From Spirochaetales bacterium (GTDB lineage Bacteria > Spirochaetota > Spirochaetia > SZUA-6 > DRHE01), in NCBI GenBank assembly GCA_011049745.1, contig DRHE01000155.1:1-15872 (forward strand): a DNA stretch of 15,872 bases, in the 5' to 3' direction. The position numbers were made by a program, and so were the translations under genes. The notes under the pieces were generated by a model. It searched no databases and had not been told where the DNA came from. It saw only the letters and a program-made list of their open reading frames with translations. How positions within the stretch are numbered: position 1 is the first letter of the stretch; the number at the start of each line of letters is the position of its first letter. Shown piece after piece: positions 6,938 through 13,142 of the stretch.

Positions 6938-7576
6938 ATGTACTTTGAACAATTCCGCTGCGGCGGCGATCGCAATTTCGGCTATCTGCTTGCTGACCTG
7001 GATATAGGCAAATGTGCAGTTATTGACCCGTCACCTGACCCGGATGCTTTGATTAGGGCGGTGAAGGACCGCGGGCTGGAGATTATATATATCATAAACA
7101 CCCATGACCATTACGACCACACAGGAGGGAATTCCAGGGTAAAGGCAATTTCAAAGGCCAGGCTGGTACTGCACAGCTCTTCGCCCATGGCTGAGCTGAA
7201 AGTTGATGAAGGGGATGTTCTTTCTGTAGCTTCACTGAAGCTTGAAATTCTTCATACCCCGGGACATACCGGGGATTCCATCTCCATACTGGCGGAGAGG
7301 CGGCTGATAACCGGCGATTTTCTTTTTGTAGGAAAAATCGGCGGCACCATTGGCAGGGAGAATGCTTTAATCCAGTTCAACAACTTGAAAAGAGTAATGG
7401 CTCTGGACAGCGGTATTACCATCTGGCCGGGCCACGATGTCGGTGTCAGACCGAGTTCAACAATAGGGGAGGAGCGTAAAAACAACCCCTTCTGCATGAG
7501 GCTAGATGACTTTGAAGAGTTTTATTACCTTAAGGAACACTGGGCTGAATATAAAAGAAAGCACAATATAGAGTGA
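6938..7576 (+). CDS. MBL-fold metallo-hydrolase, glyoxalase II-like
   Basis: A 212-residue cytoplasmic hydrolase of the metallo-beta-lactamase superfamily. The metal site is complete: NTHDHYDHTGG with H56, H58, D60 and H61, then H110 in TPGHT, D127 in TGDFLF and H166 in WPGHD. This set is typical of the YcbL/glyoxalase II/persulfide dioxygenase branch. The short length and lack of the C-terminal GloB extension argue against classical glyoxalase II. The substrate cannot be fixed from sequence. The start is supported by AAGGGGGAG just upstream. It follows the PFOR terminator, so it needs read-through or a promoter of its own; none is obvious. A hairpin CCTCCGGA/TCCGGAAGG (7585-7609) without a T-run follows the stop. 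Confidence 0.88.
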   Translation: MYFEQFRCGGDRNFGYLLADLDIGKCAVIDPSPDPDALIRAVKDRGLEIIYIINTHDHYDHTGGNSRVKAISKARLVLHSSSPMAELKVDEGDVLSVASLKLEILHTPGHTGDSISILAERRLITGDFLFVGKIGGTIGRENALIQFNNLKRVMALDSGITIWPGHDVGVRPSSTIGEERKNNPFCMRLDDFEEFYYLKEHWAEYKRKHNIE

Positions 7577-7664
7577 GAGTACTCCCTCCGGAAAGAAGAA
7601 TCCGGAAGGCTGATGAACTGCACAATACGCGAATGCATGGAGAACTGACGCCTGCCATGATTTG

Positions 7665-7835
7665 TTATGACTCCTGGTCTGTCTGATGATCTCGTTTCGA
7701 TGTGTGCTGCGGCCTCAGAGAGGCTTGAGTTTTCCGCATAATCAGCGCCATGCGAATCTTTTCCTCCCAGGTAAGATTAGCTCGGCTTCGCTGCCAGTCC
7801 GCTTGCCGATTCAGTATAGTCCGGACGTTATTCAT
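7665..7835 (-). CDS. Small basic partner protein of the nucleotidyltransferase
   Basis: A 56-residue protein whose core, DWQRSRANLTWEEKIRMALIM (residues about 13-33), resembles short helical proteins often found next to nucleotidyltransferases of this type, with a W..R...LT..EKI pattern. The C-terminus is hydrophilic and charged. Its ATG (7835-7833) lies inside the 3' end of the nucleotidyltransferase gene, giving an ATGAATAA overlap, so the two are translationally coupled. Its biochemical role is unknown; the pairing suggests a two-component cassette, and a toxin-antitoxin role is only a guess. Confidence 0.6.
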   Translation of the reverse strand: MNNVRTILNRQADWQRSRANLTWEEKIRMALIMRKTQASLRPQHTSKRDHQTDQES

Positions 7836-8337
7836 CAAGGAATTTCTCACTGAAAGCCGTCCACTCAGGCTGCAAACCAAGGCGGATGGCTAATTTCGCA
7901 ATCTCATCCGGAGTCAAGGCATCGCATTCAAGCAGCGCGAGTATCCTTGCGAAGTCCTTTGCCCTTCCCACGCTTAGAGCAATGACCGCAAGATAGTCAG
8001 CTCTCACCACGCGGATGGGAACGCCTTGGATCTCGGCTGTATCAGCCTGTCGCATTGCTTCTTTGGTCAGGGGATTGAATGCCGGGATAAATTGCACAGG
8101 CCAGTCGCCCACACGAACAGCTTCACCCTCCGGATTCCAGCCCCTATTTGCGCAGAATTCATAAATAGGCCTCAGGATGTCGAGCCCTTTTTGAGACGGA
8201 AGGGCGATTAGCACAGCGGCATCCATGGTTGAGACAGCTTCGGTGTAGCGCATCTGTGCGACCGCCCCAAAGATTGCATACTCAACAATGACGCCTTCGG
8301 CAATCATGTCATTTAGCAATTTTGCTACATCCTTCAT
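7828..8337 (-). CDS. Nucleotidyltransferase-fold protein, probably catalytically impaired
   Basis: A 169-residue protein of the MNT/AbiEii-like nucleotidyltransferase fold. EYAIFGAVAQMRYTEAV (19-35) corresponds to the family's glycine-rich start. TMDAAVLIAL (37-46) is where the metal-binding D-x-D pair should be: D39 is present but the second position is A41. WPVQFIPAFNPL (79-90), GVPIRVVRADYLAVIAL (105-121) and GRAKDFARI (124-132) are typical downstream segments. Loss of the second Asp suggests no transferase activity, unless this subfamily uses another residue. The ATG lacks a Shine-Dalgarno. A TTGTGT/TATTCT promoter with a 17-base spacer ends 8 bases before it, so the mRNA may be leaderless. 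Orientation opposes all flanking genes, and it sits among broken genes, suggesting insertion. Confidence 0.7.
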   Translation of the reverse strand: MKDVAKLLNDMIAEGVIVEYAIFGAVAQMRYTEAVSTMDAAVLIALPSQKGLDILRPIYEFCANRGWNPEGEAVRVGDWPVQFIPAFNPLTKEAMRQADTAEIQGVPIRVVRADYLAVIALSVGRAKDFARILALLECDALTPDEIAKLAIRLGLQPEWTAFSEKFLDE

Positions 8338-8345
8338 ATGAAAGA

Positions 8346-8374
8346 AGAATACAGCGATTTATTCGGAAACACAA
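8346..8374 (-). promoter_or_regulatory. Candidate promoter of the nucleotidyltransferase cassette
   Basis: On the minus strand TTGTGT (8374-8369) and TATTCT (8351-8346) are spaced by 17 bases. The -10 box ends only 8 bases before the ATG at 8337, so transcription would start at or just before the start codon. This agrees with the absence of a ribosome binding site. A second TATAAT lies further upstream on the same strand (about 8408-8403) with a poor -35. Confidence 0.4.
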
Positions 8375-8423
8375 GTCACCAGCGGGATGTGATTTTTAGA
8401 AATTATAGCTTTTCCTATTATCG

Positions 8424-9302
8424 GGTAAGCGAAAAATCGGTATGGTCTTTCAGGATTATGCTCTATGGCCGCATATGAATGTTTTAGCCAATATTGAATA
8501 TCCCTTGAAGATCGCCGGTAATTCTCCTGATGAAAGGAAGAAGAAAGTTAAGCGGATACTGGAAGTGGTAAAAATGGAGGACATGGAGGCAAGGTTTCCG
8601 CATGAGCTCTCAGGCGGACAGCAGCAGAGGATTGCATTAGCAAGAGCCCTGGTTTCAGACCCGAAGGTTCTGCTTTTAGATGAGCCTTTATCCAACTTAG
8701 ATGCATCCTTAAGGGATAGCATGCGGGTGGAGATTAAGAGCATTCATAAAAGGCTGGGCGTTACAATTTTCTTTGTCACTCACGATCAGGTGGAAGCAAT
8801 GTCCATGTCTGACAGGATCGTGGTAATGAATTCGGGTGTTATTCAACAGCTTGGAACACCGGAAGAGCTCTATGATTTTCCGGCAAATGAGTTTGTCGCT
8901 TCCTTCCTGGGAAAAGCAAATTTTTTTAAAGTAATAAAAAGCAGGGGAGAGCTTTGCCTGCTGGCAGGGGAAGAGTCAATATCTTTTAAGCCGGAAAAAA
9001 TTATTGGGAATCTGGAAAAAGGATTGGGCTGTGTAAAACCATCTGATATTGATATCTTAAAAAACACCAAAAAGGGAATTAAAGGGAAAATTGAAAGCTC
9101 CTATTTCACATCTGTTGATTATGCGGGTGAGGCAGAAATTTTTGGAAAAGGTATTGAGGGAGTTCCGGAGCTGCTTCATTTTTCAAAGAAAAACAAGGGT
9201 TTCAACAGATGCGAAGGCTTAGGATTGATATCCGGGGTGGGTAGAATCAATGTCTGTTCTAAGGGAAGAGAGCTTGAGGGACATCCTGTAATTAGAGGAT
9301 AG
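8424..9302 (+). pseudogene. ABC transporter ATP-binding protein, 5'-truncated (no Walker A)
   Basis: The sequence encodes most of a PotA/FbpC/MalK-type importer ATPase. Counting from the ATG at 8442: Q-loop MVFQDYALWPH at 1-11, signature LSGGQQQR at 56-63, Walker B VLLLDEP at 76-82, D-loop SNLDA, H-loop His114 in VTHD, then a TOBE-like C-terminal region. Homology continues upstream of that ATG (GKRKIGMVFQ, from 8424) until it meets a TAG at 8406-8408. The ATG at 8442 is thus an internal methionine and about 70 N-terminal residues, including the Walker A GxxGxGKT loop, are missing. No ribosome binding site precedes 8442. Without Walker A it cannot bind ATP normally. The missing 5' part is not on the other side of the nucleotidyltransferase cassette, so this looks like a deletion rather than simple insertion. 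No permease or binding-protein gene is present. Confidence 0.85.
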
Positions 9303-9942
9303 ACTTACTTATAATTCAACCTGGAATATAGAGAAGTGGGAGAATATCCTGAGTGTTGCAGAAGAGTATAATCATCCCGGTTGTTTTGTTACCATACCGG
9401 GCATTGAGGTTTCGGGAGACGTTAATATTTACTTTATGGATGAGAGCTTCCCATACTATCCATTTCACCGTTTGGATAGAAATGAGGAGGCTTTAGGTGA
9501 ATTTCTTAAAGAGATCTCCACAGATGATAGGGTAATTTTCGGATACCATAAATTATGCGAGTTGCAGGACTATTATAGAAAGTTCCCTCCCCCGGATCTA
9601 CTTGAAGTAATCCAGCATAAGCGAGATCCTGAAAGAGGCATAGAAAGATTTCTGCCCTTATGTGACAGATCTCCCTCCTCCCTTGGCAGTACAGATTCGC
9701 ATAATGGATTGGCTGCTTCGCCACCCATGGGCTTTTCCCGGGAAGAGGCGCAGTACGGGCTAACCGGTCTATTCGCAAAAAAACTCACTCGAAAGCATAT
9801 ATTCACTGCTTTAAAGCGGGCTAGAACATTTGCTACTTCCGGTCAAAGAAGCATCCTGTATTTTAAAATAAATTTTGTCTATGCCCGGATCAGAGAAATT
9901 TCGGGCAGGATGGCATGGACATCACCTGTGCTTGTAAGATAA
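9292..9942 (+). pseudogene. DUF3604/PHP-type metal-dependent hydrolase fragment
   Basis: In the frame of 9301 the sequence reads RLTYNSTWNIEKWENIL, EYNHPGCFVTIPGIEVSGD, NIYFMDE, VIFGYHKLCELQDYY, SSLGSTDSHNGLAASPP and TGLFAKKLTRKHIFTALK then ARTFATSGQRSILYFKIN. The order and spacing are those of DUF3604-type proteins (PHP-like, metal-dependent phosphohydrolase relatives). The N-terminal domain with the first histidine motif is missing; a TAA at 9289-9291 closes the frame upstream, right at the end of the ABC frame. Near the 3' end YFKIN jumps directly to ARIREISGRMAWTSPV, which resembles the family's extreme C-terminus, so an internal in-frame deletion is likely. The ATG at 9436 has no ribosome binding site. 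I regard it as a pseudogene. Confidence 0.7.
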
Positions 9943-9961
9943 ACATAGAAGCTGCGCTAGC

Positions 9962-10051
9962 TTATACCAACTCTGGCACCCACTCAAATTTCGTCTTTTC
10001 ATCGATCAGTCTTTGAGCCGCTTCTACATTCGCTTTAAAACACCAGTGACA
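9962..10051 (-). pseudogene. Short C-terminal gene remnant, unidentified
   Basis: The minus strand reads FKANVEAAQRLIDEKTKFEW then VPELV and a stop (TAA at 9964-9962), preceded only about 29 codons upstream by another stop. Codon pattern and amphipathic character look like a true protein end, but it is too short to assign. It may be the last trace of a gene deleted when this region decayed. Chance is a serious alternative. Confidence 0.25.
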
Positions 10052-10086
10052 TTATCCTGATATTAATTTATAAATAGATCCATGGA

Positions 10087-10100
10087 GTCCTCCTGAGGAC
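10087..10100. promoter_or_regulatory. Palindrome covering the methyltransferase ribosome binding site
   Basis: GTCCTC-CT-GAGGAC is a perfect 14-base inverted repeat ending immediately before the ATG at 10101, and its right arm contains the only Shine-Dalgarno-like bases (GAGG). In RNA, five base pairs with a 4-base loop could hide the ribosome binding site; in DNA it could be a protein site. The repeat is plain to see; the function is inference. Confidence 0.35.
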
Positions 10101-11249
10101 ATGAACAGTATAACCATAAAAATTGATTCTCTTGCCTACAGGGGCAGTGGGGTCGGCAGAGTGGATAACATTGTATACTTTGTGCCCCTGACCGCCCCCC
10201 AGGAGCTTCTTGAAATTGAGATTGTGAAGCAGGAAAAGCGTTTCCGTATTGGCCGGATTATAAGGATTATTGAACCCTCGCCATACAGAATTGAGCCTGT
10301 ATGCCCATACTTCGGGGAATGCGGTGGCTGCAGCTGGCAGCATATAACCTATCAGCGTCAGCTTGAAGAGAAGAGAAAGATTTTGGAAGATGCAATTACC
10401 AGAATCGGTAAAACGGCGCCTGAGATCGATCCGGTAGCACCATCCCCGAATATTTACGGCTACAGGAACAGGACACGCCTGAAGTTTACCGCTGACGGAA
10501 AAATCGGCTACTTTGCAGCTGAATCTCATAAGTTGATAGAGATTGACAGCTGTCCGATTCTCTCGCCTGAAATTAACAGCTTTCTGCCACGATTAAAATC
10601 GGAACCGGCTCTTAAATCACCTTCCCCAGGTGAGACACCTTCCCCCGGTGAAGTTGAGATTTATCTTGATCCAGAAGGTTCAGTTCAATGTTCCTTTATT
10701 TCATCTTTAAGAAAAGCTTCATTTTCATTTTCTCAGGTAAATCACAGGGTTAACTCCCTTTTAAAAGAAAAAATATATTCACTGGTTACTGATTTCAGCC
10801 TGAAGGATAAGCCCCCGGTGATCATGGACCTCTACTGCGGTGACGGCAATCTGTCACTAAACCTTTCCGGTATTGCCGGTTCGATAAGTGGTTGGGACCT
10901 GTCAGAGGCTGTAATAAGGAAAGCCAGGCAGACTGTGCGCAAGCTGGGTTTACAGAATGTGGTATACAAAAGGTCGGATGTCGGCAGGGCTTTGGCAGAG
11001 ATAGAGAGATCAGGCAGGTCCGCGCAGATACTTATTGCAGATCCTCCAAGAAGGGGATTGAAAGGGATAATTCCTGCAATTATCAGTTTGGAGGTTCCGT
11101 TTATCTTCTATATCTCCTGCGTTCCTCCAATCCTTGCAAGGGACTTGGGGGCTTTGATTAAAGCCGGATACATGATAAAAAAGGTAATTCCTTTTGATAT
11201 GTTCCCACAAACCTTTCACCTTGAGACCCTGGTAGTGCTTGCGCGTTGA
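10101..11249 (+). CDS. RNA m5U methyltransferase, RlmD/RumA/TrmA family
   Basis: A 382-residue SAM-dependent uracil-C5 methyltransferase, most likely acting on 23S rRNA (RlmD or RlmCD type) or tRNA. Residues 1-60 form a TRAM domain. The 4Fe-4S ligands are C68, C74 and C77 (CPYFGECGGC) and C151 (DSCPIL). YGYRNRTRLKF (119-129) is the usual substrate-domain motif. The SAM site has DLYCGDGNLSL (243-253), and motif IV is DPPRRG (314-319). The catalytic nucleophile is C340 in FYISCVPPILARDL, and the proposed base is E375 in FPQTFHLE. At 382 residues it is shorter than many RumA proteins. The linker around residues 172-184 contains an imperfect tandem repeat (SPSPGE/TPSPGE). The target base cannot be chosen from sequence. 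The start is supported by GAGG at 10095-10098, although this lies close to the ATG and inside a palindrome. Confidence 0.9.
   Translation: MNSITIKIDSLAYRGSGVGRVDNIVYFVPLTAPQELLEIEIVKQEKRFRIGRIIRIIEPSPYRIEPVCPYFGECGGCSWQHITYQRQLEEKRKILEDAITRIGKTAPEIDPVAPSPNIYGYRNRTRLKFTADGKIGYFAAESHKLIEIDSCPILSPEINSFLPRLKSEPALKSPSPGETPSPGEVEIYLDPEGSVQCSFISSLRKASFSFSQVNHRVNSLLKEKIYSLVTDFSLKDKPPVIMDLYCGDGNLSLNLSGIAGSISGWDLSEAVIRKARQTVRKLGLQNVVYKRSDVGRALAEIERSGRSAQILIADPPRRGLKGIIPAIISLEVPFIFYISCVPPILARDLGALIKAGYMIKKVIPFDMFPQTFHLETLVVLAR
10618..10651 (+). repeat. Two 18-bp tandem repeats inside the methyltransferase gene
   Basis: CACCTTCCCCAGGTGA (10618-10633) and CACCTTCCCCCGGTGA (10636-10651) are 18 bases apart start to start, differ at one base and stay in frame. 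They encode the hexapeptide repeat S/T-P-S-P-G-E. Each unit is itself an imperfect inverted repeat (TCACC/GGTGA). They fall in the linker between the Fe-S/central part and the SAM domain, where length changes would be tolerated. Confidence 0.7.
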
Positions 11250-11333
11250 TTGTGGCTGCCACTAAAGAATACTCATGCAAGAGAGGCCGGAAAGAACCGT
11301 TCCCTCACATCTGTACTGCCGTGTGCTCCATAT

Positions 11334-11361
11334 TTTACATTTCCTGATCAAATGCTATAAT
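11334..11361 (+). promoter_or_regulatory. Promoter of the racemase gene, leaderless arrangement
   Basis: TTTACA (11334-11339) and TATAAT (11356-11361) are spaced by 16 bases, and TGC directly before the -10 makes it an extended -10. Only six bases (11362-11367) separate the -10 box from the ATG at 11368, so transcription is expected to start at the ATG itself. Confidence 0.65.
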
Positions 11362-11367
11362 ATAGTC

Positions 11368-12072
11368 ATGAAAAGAATTGGAATTATCGGTGGCATAGGT
11401 CCGGAATCAACTCTTGACTACTATAAAAAGATTATTCACGCCTTTCAGAAGCAGTATGTTGACCTGGCCTATCCGGAAATCATCATCTTCAGCATAAACC
11501 TGAATGAATGCCTGGAAATAATCGAGGAGGGTGAATGGAGTAAACTGATAGATCTATTGGCAGACAGGGTCGAGGCGCTCCACCGTGCCGGCGCTGATTT
11601 CGCTGTAATTGCCTCAAATACTCCGCATGTAGTCTTTAATGAGGTGGAAAAAAGATCACCTATACCCATGCTGAGTATTGTTGAAGAGACCTGCAGAAAA
11701 GCTGAAAGCATGACTTTGAAAAAGCCGGGGCTCCTGGGCACCAGGTTCACCATGGAATCCGATTTTTTCATAAAAACCTTTGCCGGCCGGGGAATGTCGA
11801 TTGTTGTTCCGGACAAAAATGACCGGGAGTTTATCCATAATAAACTGATGTCTGAAATCGAGTTGGGTATTGTCAAAGATTCAACCAGGGAAGGCCTCTT
11901 ATCTGTAGTGAGACGGCTTGTTGACAGGGAGTCCATCGATTCTCTGATCCTTGGCTGCACTGAACTGCCCCTTATTCTTGATAAGGATCAATACGGTATT
12001 CCCTTTCTAAACACAACTGCAATTCATACTGATAGTATTGTGGAATTCTGCATCGGAAAGCGTCCAGGATGA
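11368..12072 (+). CDS. Aspartate/glutamate racemase family protein
   Basis: A 234-residue protein of the PLP-independent Asp/Glu racemase superfamily. RIGIIGGIGPESTLDYY (3-19) is the usual N-terminal signature. IASNTPH (81-87) is where the first catalytic residue lies, and LILGCTELPLIL (193-204) holds the second, C197, with E199 beside it. The first catalytic cysteine of two-Cys aspartate racemases is replaced by Ser83, so the enzyme may act with one thiol, may favour one isomer, or may have another substrate. I chose the ATG at 11368, not 11275, because homology begins at MKRIGIIGG and a strong promoter lies between the two. No ribosome binding site precedes it, consistent with a leaderless mRNA. 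Loosely, it adds to the amino acid metabolism theme of the following regulator and gcv genes. Confidence 0.82.
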   Translation: MKRIGIIGGIGPESTLDYYKKIIHAFQKQYVDLAYPEIIIFSINLNECLEIIEEGEWSKLIDLLADRVEALHRAGADFAVIASNTPHVVFNEVEKRSPIPMLSIVEETCRKAESMTLKKPGLLGTRFTMESDFFIKTFAGRGMSIVVPDKNDREFIHNKLMSEIELGIVKDSTREGLLSVVRRLVDRESIDSLILGCTELPLILDKDQYGIPFLNTTAIHTDSIVEFCIGKRPG

Positions 12073-12198
12073 AGGTTCCTTCCGGATTAGGGTCTACACT
12101 CTGCAGCGCAGCGCAAATCATGAGCCTTTAGGCAAAGTTTTGATTTTTACTAGTATAACACCTATTTAATGCGGTATTGCTTAATATTTAAAAAAAGA

Positions 12199-12227
12199 TT
12201 GGCATAATCATCAAAATCGTATACAAT
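12199..12227 (+). promoter_or_regulatory. Promoter of the Lrp-type regulator
   Basis: TTGGCA (12199-12204) and TACAAT (12222-12227) are separated by 17 bases. Transcription would start around 12234, inside the candidate AT-rich regulator site ATTTATTG (12226-12233) with GAATAAA (12244-12250). AGGA (12242-12245) serves the ATG at 12253. Confidence 0.55.
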
Positions 12228-12252
12228 TTATTGTTGAAGATAGGAATAAAAA

Positions 12253-12696
12253 ATGAAAATTGACAAAACCTACATGGCTATTATCAAGCAAATTCGCGAC
12301 GGCAGGAAATCCTACAAGCAGATTGCCGATGAGCTTGCTATTACCGAAAATACGGTCAGAAGCCGGGTGAAAAAGCTGATGGATGAGGGGGTATTGGAAA
12401 TTGCCGGGCTGGTGAATCCTGACAAACTTCCCGATCACTATTTCCTGATTGTGGGTATTAAGCTGAAAACCATGGATCTGGTCAATAAAGGTGAGGAGTT
12501 CAGTAAGTTAAAAGGGGTGGTAAATGTAAGTGTTGTTACCGGGCGTTTTGACCTGATCCTGACCGTTCTTTTAAGAAATGATTTCAACCTGCTCGATTTT
12601 TATACCAGGGAGGTATCCACTATTGCGGAGGTGGATTTTGCAGAAACATTTGTTGTTTATAAAAATTACAATGTAAAAGTTCCTTATATATTGTAA
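12253..12696 (+). CDS. Lrp/AsnC family transcriptional regulator
   Basis: A 147-residue DNA-binding regulator. Residues about 5-50 form a winged helix-turn-helix: YKQIADELAITENTVRSRVK (21-40) is the helix-turn-helix itself, followed by LMDEGVLEI. Residues about 62-140 form the RAM/AsnC effector domain, with VVTGRFDLILTV (94-105) as the family's ligand and oligomer interface segment. Such proteins bind amino acids and form dimers to octamers. The position directly ahead of gcvH, with a 41-base gap and the same orientation, suggests it controls glycine cleavage, possibly with glycine or another amino acid as effector. This is inference from context. Similar AT-rich half-sites occur before this gene and before gcvH. 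Confidence 0.9.
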   Translation: MKIDKTYMAIIKQIRDGRKSYKQIADELAITENTVRSRVKKLMDEGVLEIAGLVNPDKLPDHYFLIVGIKLKTMDLVNKGEEFSKLKGVVNVSVVTGRFDLILTVLLRNDFNLLDFYTREVSTIAEVDFAETFVVYKNYNVKVPYIL

Positions 12697-12718
12697 TTTA
12701 TTGAAATTTCGAATAAAT
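12696..12718. promoter_or_regulatory. AT-rich palindrome in front of gcvH, candidate Lrp site
   Basis: ATTTATT (12696-12702) and AATAAAT (12712-12718) are perfect inverted arms, and the centre contains its own palindrome GAAATTTC (12703-12710). It fills most of the regulator-gcvH gap. A weak promoter pair, TTGTAA (12691-12696) and TAAATC (12714-12719) with 17 bases between, overlaps it, so binding would affect gcv transcription. AT-rich palindromes arise easily by chance; function is inferred. Confidence 0.4.
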
Positions 12719-12737
12719 CGTCTTTAGGAGGAAAAAC

Positions 12738-13130
12738 ATGAATGTACCGGAGAACCTTAAGTATACCGAAAGCCACGAATGGGTCAGGATAGAAGGCAAT
12801 ACAGCCTATGTAGGACTTACCGACCATGCCCAGGAGGCTTTAGGGGATATTGTATTCGTGGAAATCCCCCAGCCGGATGAAGAATTTAAAAAGAGAGAGG
12901 AGGTCGCCGCCATAGAATCCGTTAAGGCGGCTTCGGCAATCTATGCCCCACTTTCCGGCACCATAGCAGAGGCAAATGGCGAACTTGAAAATACTCCTGA
13001 GCTCATTAACCGGAAACCCTATGAGGCCTTCATTTTCTCGATCAATATGGCCGACCCTGCAGAAGCGGATGAGCTTTTAGATGCAGATGCATATATAAAA
13101 TTCCTGGAGCAGGAAGAAAACAACAGCTGA
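12738..13130 (+). CDS. gcvH: Glycine cleavage system H protein
   Basis: A 130-residue lipoyl carrier that shuttles the aminomethyl group between the P protein, T protein and dihydrolipoamide dehydrogenase. YTESHEWVRIEGNTAYVGLT (9-28) is the usual beginning, and GDIVFVEIPQ (36-45) the usual strand. The lipoylated lysine is K63 in AIESVKAASAIYAP, and the C-terminal ELINRKPYEAFIF-like block is typical. Length matches the family (about 125-130). A strong AGGAGG at about 12727-12732 precedes the ATG. It is followed after 12 bases by gcvPA. gcvT, often the first gene of such operons, is not upstream here. Confidence 0.97.
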   Translation: MNVPENLKYTESHEWVRIEGNTAYVGLTDHAQEALGDIVFVEIPQPDEEFKKREEVAAIESVKAASAIYAPLSGTIAEANGELENTPELINRKPYEAFIFSINMADPAEADELLDADAYIKFLEQEENNS

Positions 13131-13142
13131 ACGGAGAATTAT

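Noticed and set aside
7585..7609. Terminator after the MBL hydrolase
   Set aside because: The hairpin is credible but no T-run follows on either strand.
11275..11367. N-terminal extension of the racemase from the ATG at 11275
   Set aside because: The extra residues do not resemble the family and a strong promoter lies inside this stretch.
7599..12090. Dispersed repeat CCTTCCGGATT at about 7599-7609 (inverted) and 12079-12089
   Set aside because: Only 11 bases are shared and the flanks differ, so chance is enough to explain it.
12073..12198. Glycine riboswitch or terminator between the racemase and the regulator
   Set aside because: No glycine riboswitch core was recognised; GCCTTTAGGC near 12125-12134 is too short a hairpin, although T-runs follow.
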